This document shows positions 7,520-14,928 of a DNA stretch of 34,869 nucleotides, in pieces. A model generated the notes under the pieces. It saw only the letters and a list, made by a program, of their open reading frames with translations, had not been told where the DNA came from and searched no databases. The DNA is from Thermomicrobiales bacterium (GTDB taxonomy: Bacteria > Chloroflexota > Chloroflexia > Thermomicrobiales > UBA6265), in the NCBI GenBank assembly GCA_023957115.1, contig JAMLHN010000040.1, positions 1 through 34,869 of the forward strand, written 5' to 3'. Made by a program: the position numbers and the translations under genes. Numbering within the stretch: the stretch's first letter is position 1; every line of letters starts with the position of its first letter.

Positions 7520-8476
7520 GTGAGCACCCCGATGAGCTCAGTTTTCGTGCAACCTAGCGCCCCGTACCGGCCGCCCAGCCGGTGGCAGGCGTTCCGGCGG
7601 GTGCTCAAAGAGCACTGGCAGGATTACCTGTTCATCTCGCCGTTTTTCATCCTGTTCGCCGTCTTCTTCGCCTATCCCATCTTCTGGGCGTTGCAGCTCA
7701 GCTTCCAGAAATGGGACGGTGTGACCGATCCAACCTGGGTCGGACTCGACAACTATCGTTTCGTGCTGCGTGATCCGATTACGCGGCAGATGTTCTACAA
7801 CACCTTTCGCTTTCTCATTTTGATCGTGCCACTTGGCATCATGCTGCCGCTGGTGCTGGGCGTCTTGCTGAATCTGTCGTTTCTCCGCTTCCGGGGCATC
7901 TTCCGCACATTGATCTTCATACCAACGGTCAGCTCGCTGGTTGGTATCGGAATCGTCTGGAAGCTCCTCTTCGGCGCCGCCAATGGCTGGTTGAATGCGG
8001 TCCTGAGCCATGTCGGCCTCGGTCCGTACAAGTGGCTAAAGGACGCGCATCTGGCCCAGGTGCCGATCGTGACCCTCGCGCTGTGGGGCTCGATCGGATT
8101 CACGACCCTGATCGTGCTCGGCGGATTGCAGGCGATCGACGAAGACATCTACGACGCCGCCAAGATCGACGGCGCTTCGCCCTTCAGTCAGTTCTGGCAG
8201 ATCACCCTGCCACTCTTGCGGCCGATCGTCGTCTTCCTGCTGATTACGACGACGATCATGGTCATGACCCTCTTCAGCCAGCCGTACATCGTTACCGAAG
8301 GCGGCCCGTCCAACCAACCGCTGACGCCGCTCCTGCACATCTACCGGATCGGGGTGGGAAGCACCGGGGCGGCGCGCATCGGCGACGCATCGGCGCTGAC
8401 CTTCATCTTGAGCATCGTGATGATCACGGTGGTTGTTATGCAGTTCCTGATCACCCGCCGCCGGGAGAGCGATTGA
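7520..8476 (+). CDS. Carbohydrate ABC transporter permease, MalF type
   Basis: A 318-residue inner-membrane permease subunit of a CUT1-type sugar importer. About six transmembrane segments are visible, the first at about residues 42-62 (FISPFFILFAVFFAYPIFWA). The EAA loop that docks the ATPase is seen in DEDIYDAAKIDGASPFSQFWQITLPLL, with the conserved EAA-like DAA and the G seven positions on. The start may be GTG 7520 or ATG 7532; neither has an obvious ribosome site. It pairs with the next gene to form the channel and works with the binding protein upstream. No ATPase gene is linked, as is common for CUT1 systems that share a general MsiK-like ATPase. Confidence 0.92.
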   Translation: MSTPMSSVFVQPSAPYRPPSRWQAFRRVLKEHWQDYLFISPFFILFAVFFAYPIFWALQLSFQKWDGVTDPTWVGLDNYRFVLRDPITRQMFYNTFRFLILIVPLGIMLPLVLGVLLNLSFLRFRGIFRTLIFIPTVSSLVGIGIVWKLLFGAANGWLNAVLSHVGLGPYKWLKDAHLAQVPIVTLALWGSIGFTTLIVLGGLQAIDEDIYDAAKIDGASPFSQFWQITLPLLRPIVVFLLITTTIMVMTLFSQPYIVTEGGPSNQPLTPLLHIYRIGVGSTGAARIGDASALTFILSIVMITVVVMQFLITRRRESD

Positions 8477-9390
8477 TGGCCGTGCAGACCGATCGATTGT
8501 CATCCCAATCGACGACCGTGGACGCGACCCGACAGGCACGGAGCGGTGGCGTAGGGGTTCCCCGGAGCCTTTCCAGGGCGCTGGTCTATCTCGTCCTGCT
8601 CATCGTCGTCCTGCTGATGGTCGCGCCGTTCTACTTCCTGGTCTCCGGGTCGCTGATGGACCGGGGGGAGATGTTCAAGATCCCGCCGCATCTCTATCCG
8701 GCGAACCCGATCTGGGATAACTTCCGCACGATCTTCACCGACTACAACTTTGCGACCTATCTGAAGAACAGTGTCATCGTCTCAGGCGCCCAAACGGCTG
8801 GGGTCCTGTTCTTCAGCTCGCTGGCCGGTTTCGTTTTCGCGAAACGGCGCTTCCCGGGGCGTGACTGGCTGTTCATCTTCGTGCTCATCACGGCTGCGAT
8901 GCCGAGCGGGCAGACCACCATCATTCCGTTCTATCTGCTGATGTCCAAGCTGGGTTGGATCAATACGTTCTGGCCATTGATCATCCCCTGGTGGGCGCCG
9001 CCGCTCAGTATCTTCCTGATGCGGCAGTACATCGCAAACGGCATCCCGGACGAGCTGATCGATGCCAGCCGGCTCGATGGGACCGGCCTCTTCGGCACCT
9101 ATCTCCGCATCGTCCTGCCATTGTCGATACCAGGGCTGGTCGTCGTCGGTATCATGCAGTTCGTGGCCATCTGGAACGACTTCCTCTACGGCTTGCTGGT
9201 GTTGAAGTCGGACGATATGCGTACGGCCACCCTGGCCATTGCCGTGCTCTCGCAACGCTCGCAGGCTGCCACGCTCTACGGGCCGCTCTTTGCCGGGATC
9301 GTCGTCGTGACCCTGCCGCCGATCATTCTCTATTTCATCTTCCAGCGGAGATTGACCTCGGGTCTGCTGGCTGGGTCGATCCGGGGATAG
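8476..9390 (+). CDS. Carbohydrate ABC transporter permease, MalG type
   Basis: A 304-residue partner permease. It has about six membrane segments, beginning with LVYLVLLIVVLLMVAPFYFL, and the MalG-type EAA loop IPDELIDASRLDGTGLFGTY. ATG 8476 overlaps the TGA of the MalF-type gene by one base (TGATG), which indicates translational coupling and fixes the start; the open frame extends 148 codons further upstream into the previous gene and is not used. About 25 residues of hydrophilic N-terminus precede the first helix. With its partner it forms the membrane channel of the carbohydrate importer. Confidence 0.93.
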   Translation: MAVQTDRLSSQSTTVDATRQARSGGVGVPRSLSRALVYLVLLIVVLLMVAPFYFLVSGSLMDRGEMFKIPPHLYPANPIWDNFRTIFTDYNFATYLKNSVIVSGAQTAGVLFFSSLAGFVFAKRRFPGRDWLFIFVLITAAMPSGQTTIIPFYLLMSKLGWINTFWPLIIPWWAPPLSIFLMRQYIANGIPDELIDASRLDGTGLFGTYLRIVLPLSIPGLVVVGIMQFVAIWNDFLYGLLVLKSDDMRTATLAIAVLSQRSQAATLYGPLFAGIVVVTLPPIILYFIFQRRLTSGLLAGSIRG

Positions 9391-9394
9391 ATAC

Positions 9395-9415
9395 GAGTCC
9401 AGTGTCCAGAGTCCG
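9395..9415. repeat. Degenerate heptad tract, three units, with inverted copy
   Basis: GAGTCCA, GTGTCCA and GAGTCCG run in seven-base register immediately after the permease stop. GTCCAGAGTC at 9404-9413 is the exact reverse complement of GACTCTGGAC at 9430-9439, so the tract can fold into a 10-bp stem with a 16-base loop ahead of the enolase-family gene. Confidence 0.7.
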
Positions 9416-9467
9416 GTGAATTTCTGGTTGACTCTGGACTTGGATTTCGAAAGGGAGGGGAGCAGAC

Positions 9468-10520
9468 ATGAAAATCACCGATATCAAGGTCGAACAGTCG
9501 ATCGTTCCAGTCAAACATCAGTTCGTCTGGCGGAAGGGGTTGTCCGGTTCCGGAGCCGAGCAAGATGTCGCCAGGGTCACGATCGAAACCGATGAGGGGG
9601 TAACCGGCGTTGCCTTCGCCGGGCACGGCCGCATCATTCAGGACATCGTCGATCGCAGGTTGCGAGCCGATCTGGTCGGGCTCGACCCGTTGATGAAGGA
9701 ATACCTCTGGCATCGCGCCTGGGAGGTGGACCGGGTGGAGGAGACTCCCATCTACGGGCTTGGGGTGATCGATATCGCCCTCTGGGATCTGAATGCCAAG
9801 ATTGCCGGCATGCCGCTCTACAAGATGCTGGGTGGGTTCCGTGACCGGATCCCGGTCTATGCCAGTACGGTGACCTATTCGACGATCGAGGAGTTCCTCG
9901 AGATTGCCGATCAATGTGTCGATTTCGGGTTCCGCGCCATCAAGCTGCACGCCTGGGGCGATCCCAAGCAGGACGCCAAGCTCGGACAGGCCTTGCGGGC
10001 GCATGTCGGACCCGATATCGAGCTGATGTACGACGGTTCCGCGGGCTTCGATCTGGTCGATGCGATCTATGTTGGGCGTGCCCTCGCCGAGGCCGGTTTC
10101 TTCTGGTACGAAGAACCGATGCGGGAGTTCAATATCGATGCCTATCGCCGTTTGCGTGACAAGGTCGATATTCCGCTTCTCTCCGGCGAAACCTCGGATG
10201 GCGCGCACTTCAACATCGCCGACTTCATCGCGTTCGATGCGGCCGAGATGGTGCGCACCAGCACGCATTACAAAGGGGGTGTGACCGGCGCCATGCGTAT
10301 TGCTCATCTGGCGCAGGCATTCAATATGCGTGCTGAGGTCCACGGGGGTGGGATGGCGAATCTGGCTATTGCCTGCGCGATTCCCAACACTACCTGGTAC
10401 GAATCGCTGGTCAAGACCAATCCGATCATCGTGGAGCCGGGTATCGGCAACGATGGCTGCATCTCGCCGCCGGATGTACCTGGTATCGGGTGGGGTTTCT
10501 ACCCGGAGACGGACTATTAG
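9468..10520 (+). CDS. Enolase-superfamily enzyme (mandelate racemase/muconate lactonizing type)
   Basis: A 350-residue enzyme with the N-terminal capping domain and a barrel domain of the enolase superfamily, which abstracts a proton next to a carboxylate (racemases, lactonizing enzymes, sugar-acid dehydratases). Metal ligands are visible as Asp189, Glu215 or Glu216 of YEEP, and Glu241 of SGET. The general base motif reads Lys159-Leu-His161 rather than KxK. The usual Asp of the Asp-His dyad falls on Ser265, 27 residues before His292, the same spacing as in mandelate racemase. The exact reaction is therefore uncertain. GGAGGGGAG before ATG 9468 is a strong ribosome site. It is the last gene of the sugar operon and probably acts on the imported compound. 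It ends before the terminator at 10613. Confidence 0.88.
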   Translation: MKITDIKVEQSIVPVKHQFVWRKGLSGSGAEQDVARVTIETDEGVTGVAFAGHGRIIQDIVDRRLRADLVGLDPLMKEYLWHRAWEVDRVEETPIYGLGVIDIALWDLNAKIAGMPLYKMLGGFRDRIPVYASTVTYSTIEEFLEIADQCVDFGFRAIKLHAWGDPKQDAKLGQALRAHVGPDIELMYDGSAGFDLVDAIYVGRALAEAGFFWYEEPMREFNIDAYRRLRDKVDIPLLSGETSDGAHFNIADFIAFDAAEMVRTSTHYKGGVTGAMRIAHLAQAFNMRAEVHGGGMANLAIACAIPNTTWYESLVKTNPIIVEPGIGNDGCISPPDVPGIGWGFYPETDY

Positions 10521-10555
10521 GGACCGGGTTCCGAGTTCGGAGTCCTGGGTCCTGA
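10521..10555. repeat. Degenerate heptad tract, five units
   Basis: GGACCGG, GTTCCGA, GTTCGGA, GTCCTGG and GTCCTGA stand in perfect seven-base register directly after the TAG stop of the enolase-family gene. The last two differ at one base. It lies ahead of, and separate from, the terminator hairpin. Confidence 0.8.
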
Positions 10556-10612
10556 AAGACAAGGGAACCCGTCCTCGGTCGGGACTTCGACGCTCCATCC
10601 GTTCCATCCAAT

Positions 10613-10657
10613 CTCCTTTCGTACTCCCAATCCTGGGAGTACGAAAGGAGTTTTTTT
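10613..10657 (+). terminator. Intrinsic terminator with 17-bp perfect stem and T7
   Basis: CTCCTTTCGTACTCCCA (10613-10629) pairs without mismatch with TGGGAGTACGAAAGGAG (10634-10650) across the loop ATCC, followed by seven T residues. It closes the carbohydrate operon that begins at 6059 (or 5175). Confidence 0.97.
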
Positions 10658-10942
10658 GTCCTTGACCCTCGTGATCCGGGCTTGGGTTGTGAGGGACGTG
10701 AAGCCCGAGACCCGACTGAATCGCGTGGCCAATATGGTGTCGTCAACCGGGATTCGGGAACCCAAACTAATAGGAAGGACGAAGCATAATAAGCCAAGTG
10801 AATATGAAATACGTACTACGCTGCTAGCCGAGCCGCGGCAGCGGCCGCGGGCGATTGAGGAAAGGGAGGTTTGGGGCGCGCAGGGCCGTGCCACTGAAGA
10901 CCGATTCAGTCGATCTGTAACAGAGCGCAGAGGAGCAATGTC
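10658..10942. other. Leader region of the amino-acid transporter operon
   Basis: There is no convincing gene here. Together with the heptad tract and terminator before it, it makes a 422-bp gap. An AT-rich patch at about 10765-10820 includes CATAAT (10785-10790), a plausible -10 but without a matching -35 at normal spacing. GC-rich CCGCGG repeats at 10833-10850 can form a small hairpin. Transcription of the operon at 10943 must start in this stretch, since a strong terminator lies upstream. Confidence 0.5.
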
Positions 10943-11818
10943 GTGCGAAAGTTGATCGCGGTTCTCGTAGCCTCGTTCCTGTTGCTAACGCCAGCCACGT
11001 TGGCCCAGACACCTGAATCCGCGGGATCTATCCCGCCTCCGAATCTTCCAGATTTCGCCTGTACCGACACGTCATACGCCGACGCGGTCGCGAATGGAAT
11101 TACGCTTGGGATCAGCCCGGATTATCCCTACACCTACCTGAACAGTGACGACGAGACCGAAGGGATCGATGTTGCGATCAACAACGCGGTGCTCGAGCTG
11201 ATCGGCGTTACAGATGTTTCCTACGAGATCATGCCGTGGGGATCACTCATCCCGGCGCTGCAGTCGGATACGATCGATATCATCGCGGACAACATTCATG
11301 AAACGCCGGACCGTCTCGAGGTCATCGGATTTACCGGCCCGGCCTGGTGGTACGGCCCGGCCTTGATCGTCCAGGACGGCAATCCCGACAACATCGTGTC
11401 GTACGACGACCTCACACGGGATGGTGTCACCGTGGGCGCGGTCGCCGGGTCGGCCGCCGCCGAATACCTCGCCTACATTGGGGCGGAGACCGTGACCTTC
11501 CAGGACAACACCGCTGAGTTTGCCGCAGGCGAGCAGGGGCGCGTCTCCGTCATTCTGGAAGACGACACGAAATTCGCGGCGTACAAACTGGAGAACGAGA
11601 GCAGCAATCTTGTTGCCCTCGATATCGACACACCTGAGATCCTGGTGACCGAGTATGGATATAGCTATGCTCGGTACGGGCTTCGCCAGTCCGACTGCAC
11701 CCTGAACTTCGCCTATTCGCGCGCGCTCGCCGAGATGCGGGCCAATGGCATGATCGGCGAGATTCTGGCGCAGTTCGGTCTGCCGGTGGACAACGTCTAC
11801 CTGCCAGGCGTCTCTTAA
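10943..11818 (+). CDS. Polar amino-acid ABC transporter substrate-binding protein (family 3)
   Basis: A 291-residue secreted binding protein for an amino acid. It starts with GTG 10943, eight bases after GAGGAG. The N-terminus MRKLIAVLVASFLLLTPATL is a Sec signal with likely cleavage after TLA. The mature part has the family 3 pattern: GITLGISPDYPYTYLNSDDETEGIDVAINNAV near the start, then the hinge region with EVIGFTGPAWW and VTVGAVAGSAAAEYL. No lipobox Cys is present, so in a monoderm it may not be lipid-anchored. The permease and ATPase follow in order, giving a complete importer. Specificity (for example glutamine, arginine or a compatible solute) cannot be judged. Confidence 0.93.
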   Translation: MRKLIAVLVASFLLLTPATLAQTPESAGSIPPPNLPDFACTDTSYADAVANGITLGISPDYPYTYLNSDDETEGIDVAINNAVLELIGVTDVSYEIMPWGSLIPALQSDTIDIIADNIHETPDRLEVIGFTGPAWWYGPALIVQDGNPDNIVSYDDLTRDGVTVGAVAGSAAAEYLAYIGAETVTFQDNTAEFAAGEQGRVSVILEDDTKFAAYKLENESSNLVALDIDTPEILVTEYGYSYARYGLRQSDCTLNFAYSRALAEMRANGMIGEILAQFGLPVDNVYLPGVS

Positions 11819-11826
11819 TCGATTGA

Positions 11827-11865
11827 CTGGCTGTGGGCCCCGCGACCCGCTGGGCCCACTGCCAG
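11827..11865 (+). promoter_or_regulatory. Intercistronic stem-loop between binding protein and permease
   Basis: CTGGC-T-GTGGGCCC (11827-11840) pairs with GGGCCCAC-T-GCCAG (11852-11865), a 13-bp stem with one T-T mismatch and an 11-base loop. No T-run follows. Such hairpins after a binding-protein gene usually protect its message from 3' decay or reduce read-through, giving more binding protein than permease. Confidence 0.7.
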
Positions 11866-11902
11866 CAATTCCCCCTGAGGTACCCGCGGAAAGGCACGGT
11901 AG

Positions 11903-12613
11903 GTGGAACGCCCGGTATTCGATTGGGAGCTTGCGCGGGAGTCGTGGCCTGCGCTGTTCGAGGGCCTCAAGCTCACCGTCGAGCTGACGTTCATCGTCAT
12001 TGCGATTTCCCTCGTTCTGGGTGTCTTCGTTGCGCTCGCCCGCCTCTCAAAACATCGCTCGCTCCGGATTGTGACTGGCGCGTATGTCGATTTTATGCGG
12101 GCAACCCCCCTCCTTCTGCAGCTGATCTATCTCTATTTCGTTCTCCCGGCGTTTGGCATTCGTCTGGAACCGTTTATTGCCGCCGTTGTTGGTTTGAGTC
12201 TGAATTATTCCGCCTATTTGTCCGAGGTCTATCGGTCCGGTATCCAGGCGATTCCGCGTGGTCAGCTCGATGCCGCTGCCGCCCTGGGTATGAGTCCTGC
12301 ACTCTCGATGCGTCGCATCGTGCTGCCACAGGCGATCCGCATCGTGATTCCGACATTGGGGAACTACTTCGTCGCGCTATTCAAGGACACGTCTCTGGCC
12401 TCGGCGTTGACTCTGCGTGAGCTCCTTTTCAGTGGTCAGATCATCATCACACGGACCTACGACTATTTCACCATCTATACGATGGTGCTCTTCATGTACT
12501 TCCTGGTCGGTTATCCGTCCCTCGTCTTCGTACGCTATCTCGAGAAGCGGGCGAGAAGCGGATACCGGCGTCGTCGGCCCACGCGTACTCCGGTGCCAGT
12601 CCAACCCACATGA
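11903..12613 (+). CDS. Polar amino-acid ABC transporter permease
   Basis: A 236-residue membrane permease of the HisM/GlnP family. Five or so hydrophobic helices are visible, beginning with [23 protein letters not shown]. The ATPase-docking loop is seen in [29 protein letters not shown], with the family pattern G-Q-x-DAA-x-ALGM. GTG 11903 is the start that fits the family N-terminus (F-x-W-x-x-L). One permease gene serves as a homodimer in many such systems. The ATPase gene starts 17 bases after its stop. Confidence 0.93.
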   Translation: MERPVFDWELARESWPALFEGLKLTVELTFIVIAISLVLGVFVALARLSKHRSLRIVTGAYVDFMRATPLLLQLIYLYFVLPAFGIRLEPFIAAVVGLSLNYSAYLSEVYRSGIQAIPRGQLDAAAALGMSPALSMRRIVLPQAIRIVIPTLGNYFVALFKDTSLASALTLRELLFSGQIIITRTYDYFTIYTMVLFMYFLVGYPSLVFVRYLEKRARSGYRRRRPTRTPVPVQPT

Positions 12614-12629
12614 GAAAGTTGTCGATCGA

Positions 12630-13388
12630 ATGATTCAGCTCGAAGAAATTCACAAGAGCTTTGGTGATACACACGTGCTGCGTGGGGTGTCGCTCTCGAT
12701 CGAGCGCGGTGAAGTCGTCTGCATCATCGGACCTTCCGGAAGCGGGAAGTCGACGCTGCTGCGGTGCGTCAACTATCTCGAACAACCGGAAAAGGGCCGG
12801 ATCCTGATCGACGGTCAGAACGTCTACCGGGATGTCGTTGGGGGCAAGATCAAGAACTACCCAATGCGGCAGATCACGGCAACTCGCCAAAAGGTCGGGA
12901 TGGTGTTTCAGCAGTTCAATCTCTTCCCGCATCTCTCGGCGCTGCAAAATGTCATGGAAGCTCCAGTACAAGTCAAACGGATGAAGCGAGCCGACGCCGA
13001 GCACAAAGCCCGGTCGTTGCTGGCAGATGTTGGCCTGGCGGACAAAGCGGATCAGTACCCCGAAGAGCTCTCTGGCGGACAGCAACAGCGGGTCGCGATC
13101 GCACGCGCGCTGGCTATGGAACCGGACGTCATGCTCTTCGATGAGGCGACCAGCGCGCTGGACCCTGAGCTGGTAGGCGAGGTGCTGGAGATCATGCGAC
13201 AGCTGGCCGTCGAGGGGATGACGATGGTCGTGGTTACGCATGAGATGGGATTTGCTCGACAGGTTGCGGATCGGGTGATCTTCATGGATCACGGAATGAT
13301 CGTCGAGGAAGGACCTCCCCAGGCGATTTTCGAGACGCCGCGCGAGGAACGCACCCGGGATTTCCTGCGCTTGGTCCAGGCGGCGTAG
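12630..13388 (+). CDS. Polar amino-acid ABC transporter ATP-binding protein
   Basis: A 252-residue ATPase of the GlnQ/HisP family that powers the importer. Walker A is GPSGSGKST, the signature LSGGQQQR, Walker [12 protein letters not shown], and the switch His is in VTHEMGFA. The start at ATG 12630 matches the family N-terminus ([12 protein letters not shown]); the frame runs on upstream only as a shadow in the permease gene. A 19-base sequence over this start codon occurs a second time at 32747-32765. The stop at 13388 ends the operon, with no clear terminator. Confidence 0.95.
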   Translation: MIQLEEIHKSFGDTHVLRGVSLSIERGEVVCIIGPSGSGKSTLLRCVNYLEQPEKGRILIDGQNVYRDVVGGKIKNYPMRQITATRQKVGMVFQQFNLFPHLSALQNVMEAPVQVKRMKRADAEHKARSLLADVGLADKADQYPEELSGGQQQRVAIARALAMEPDVMLFDEATSALDPELVGEVLEIMRQLAVEGMTMVVVTHEMGFARQVADRVIFMDHGMIVEEGPPQAIFETPREERTRDFLRLVQAA

Positions 13389-13420
13389 AGCGAAGCACCG
13401 ACCTCAATCGAAAGCTCGTA

Positions 13421-13492
13421 GTAAGCAAAGCTTGACTTGAGGTCAGTTCAGGAGTAGCGTGTAAGCGATGGATTACGTAAGAGATTGCTTAC
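13421..13492. promoter_or_regulatory. Candidate promoter and repeated GTAAGC half-sites before the ArsR gene
   Basis: TTGACT (13432-13437) and TAGCGT (13455-13460) are 17 bp apart, a fair promoter. GTAAGC occurs directly at 13421-13426 and 13461-13466, and inverted as GCTTAC at 13487-13492, touching the start codon. GTAAG-N6-CTTAC (13477-13492) forms a short palindrome. The set brackets the promoter, as expected for an autorepressing ArsR protein. Confidence 0.5.
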
Positions 13493-13861
13493 ATGGTAGC
13501 TCCGGATCAACTGAGTCAAACATTCGCCGCGCTCGCGGATCCGACCCGTCGCGACATCCTCATGCGCCTGCGAGACGGGTCGCGAACCGTGAGCGATCTC
13601 GCGGAGCACTATCCGATGAGCCGCCCGGCCATCTCTCAGCATCTGACGGTGCTGGAGAACGCGGGACTGATCGCGCGCGATCGGCGAGCTCAATGGACCG
13701 ATTGCTCGCTTGCGGCTGCCAGTCTTGACGAGGCTGCGGCGTGGATCGCGCAGCAGCGTGCCGAATGGAACGAGCGATTCGATCTGCTCGACGACTATCT
13801 CGCGAAACGGCGGTTGGGCGCTCCAGAGCCCATCGAACGCGATAGAGGAGTGTCCGGATGA
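13493..13861 (+). CDS. ArsR/SmtB family winged-helix regulator
   Basis: A 122-residue regulator. Residues of about 8-85 form the ArsR winged helix: FAALADPTRRDILMRL begins it, and the recognition helix is in YPMSRPAISQHLTVLENAGLI. The usual Cys metal-binding motif is absent and no Cys stands near the recognition helix, so this is probably not a metal sensor. It belongs to the group linked to SRPBCC proteins. Its stop overlaps the next start by four bases (ATGA), so the two are made together. No strong ribosome site is visible; the start codon follows directly on the GTAAG/CTTAC palindrome. Confidence 0.93.
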   Translation: MVAPDQLSQTFAALADPTRRDILMRLRDGSRTVSDLAEHYPMSRPAISQHLTVLENAGLIARDRRAQWTDCSLAAASLDEAAAWIAQQRAEWNERFDLLDDYLAKRRLGAPEPIERDRGVSG

Positions 13862-14307
13862 CCGATATGTCCAAAGGATTCAAGATCGTTCGCGTCTTCG
13901 GCGCGACACCCGAAGAGGTTTGGGCAGCCTGGACCGATCCGGACGCGGCCGCGCAATGGTGGCATCCATACGGTACGAGCACGCCGCGGGAAGAGGTGGA
14001 AATCGATGCGCGGGTGGGCGGTCATTACACGTATACGATGGTGAACGATTCCACGGGCGAGCGTGTCGTCACCGCGGGCGTCTACCTGGAAGTCACGCCA
14101 TACGAACGCCTCGTGTTCTCGTGGGGATCCCCAGGCGACGATCCCATGGACACGCCGCGTATCACGGTCACCCTCGAAGCGGTCGATGCGGACACCAGAA
14201 TGACCTTCGAGCTCCGCGGCGTCGAGGGCTTCAAGGGCGACAACTTCTTCTATGACGGTTGGGACGAGGCGCTCGACTCTCTCGGGGGATATGTGCGAAC
14301 GCGTTGA
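13858..14307 (+). CDS. SRPBCC (START/AHSA1-like) domain protein
   Basis: A 149-residue single-domain protein of the AHSA1/CalC group: a helix-grip fold with a hydrophobic cavity for a lipid-like or aromatic ligand. The family pattern is clear: F-x-A-TPEEVWAAWTDPDAAAQWWHP near residues 15-40, GGHYTYTM, and a C-terminal helix with GWDEALDSLGGYV. The function of these proteins is mostly unknown; some bind or resist small toxic molecules. Its four-base overlap with the ArsR gene is a very common pairing in bacteria and implies that the regulator controls it. Confidence 0.92.
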   Translation: MTDMSKGFKIVRVFGATPEEVWAAWTDPDAAAQWWHPYGTSTPREEVEIDARVGGHYTYTMVNDSTGERVVTAGVYLEVTPYERLVFSWGSPGDDPMDTPRITVTLEAVDADTRMTFELRGVEGFKGDNFFYDGWDEALDSLGGYVRTR

Positions 14308-14378
14308 GCCTGTCGTCGTGCCAGCGTGTGTGCGAGCTCATGCCCGGATCGATGTGGCTGGAAACGGAGATGCCATTC

Positions 14379-14873
14379 ATGAACGTTACACAGATTGCCG
14401 CGGAGCTCTCAGAACTGGGGGCACAAGCATTGCTCACGAAGGAAACGCTGGCTCGGCTCGCCTATACCGGAGCGGATGACTCGCCGCGGGTGATTCCGGT
14501 CGGGTTCTGGTGGAACGGTACGGAGATTGTCATTTGCACGATGGTGGGCTCACCGAAAGTGCGAGCCATTTCGGAGCGCCCGGACGTGGCGCTCACCATC
14601 GATGCCTCCGATACGCCGGCAACCGCGAAATCGGTTCTGATGCGCGGACGGGCTTCTGTCGACATCGTCGACGGGGTGGCCGAGGAGTATCTTGCCGCGG
14701 CCGCCAAAAGCATGTCGGGCGAAGAGCTTGCCCAGTTCGAGCAGAATGTCCGCGCCCTCTACGACCAAATGGCGCGTATCACCATCGAGCCGACCTGGAC
14801 GAAGTTCTACGATTTCGGAGCAGGGCGTTTGCCGAAATCGCTGGCGGACCTGGTGCAAAGCGCCGCTGGGTGA
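14379..14873 (+). CDS. Pyridoxamine 5'-phosphate oxidase-like (split-barrel flavin) protein
   Basis: A 164-residue protein of the PNPOx-like split-barrel fold, whose members bind FMN, F420 or heme. Visible features are the N-terminal helix, then LARLAYTGADDSPRVIPVGFWWNG and VICTMVGSPKVRAISERPDVALTID, typical of the family's first strands and cofactor-binding loop (KVRAI). ATG 14379 is chosen because GGAG lies nine bases before it; ATG 14370 and earlier starts are in frame. It follows the SRPBCC gene by 71 bp and probably belongs to the same transcript. The substrate is unknown; roles in reducing or trapping small molecules are typical. Confidence 0.82.
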   Translation: MNVTQIAAELSELGAQALLTKETLARLAYTGADDSPRVIPVGFWWNGTEIVICTMVGSPKVRAISERPDVALTIDASDTPATAKSVLMRGRASVDIVDGVAEEYLAAAAKSMSGEELAQFEQNVRALYDQMARITIEPTWTKFYDFGAGRLPKSLADLVQSAAG

Positions 14874-14900
14874 TGCAGCCGGCGAACCGTTGCATCGAGG

Positions 14901-14921
14901 AGTGCGCGAGCGCGCACTTTT
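14901..14921 (+). terminator. Possible terminator hairpin between convergent genes
   Basis: AGTGCGC (14901-14907) pairs with GCGCACT (14912-14918) around GAGC, and the T of the arm begins a run of four T. A second hairpin (GATGCA 14872-14877 with TGCATC 14891-14896) precedes it. The site separates the PNPOx-like gene from the convergent nuclease gene. The T-run is short. Confidence 0.55.
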
Positions 14922-14928
14922 CGATGGG

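Noticed and set aside
9330..10607. Minus-strand open frame of 425 codons over the enolase-family gene
   Set aside because: It is antisense to a clear enzyme gene, runs into the heptad tract, and has no recognisable domain or ribosome site.
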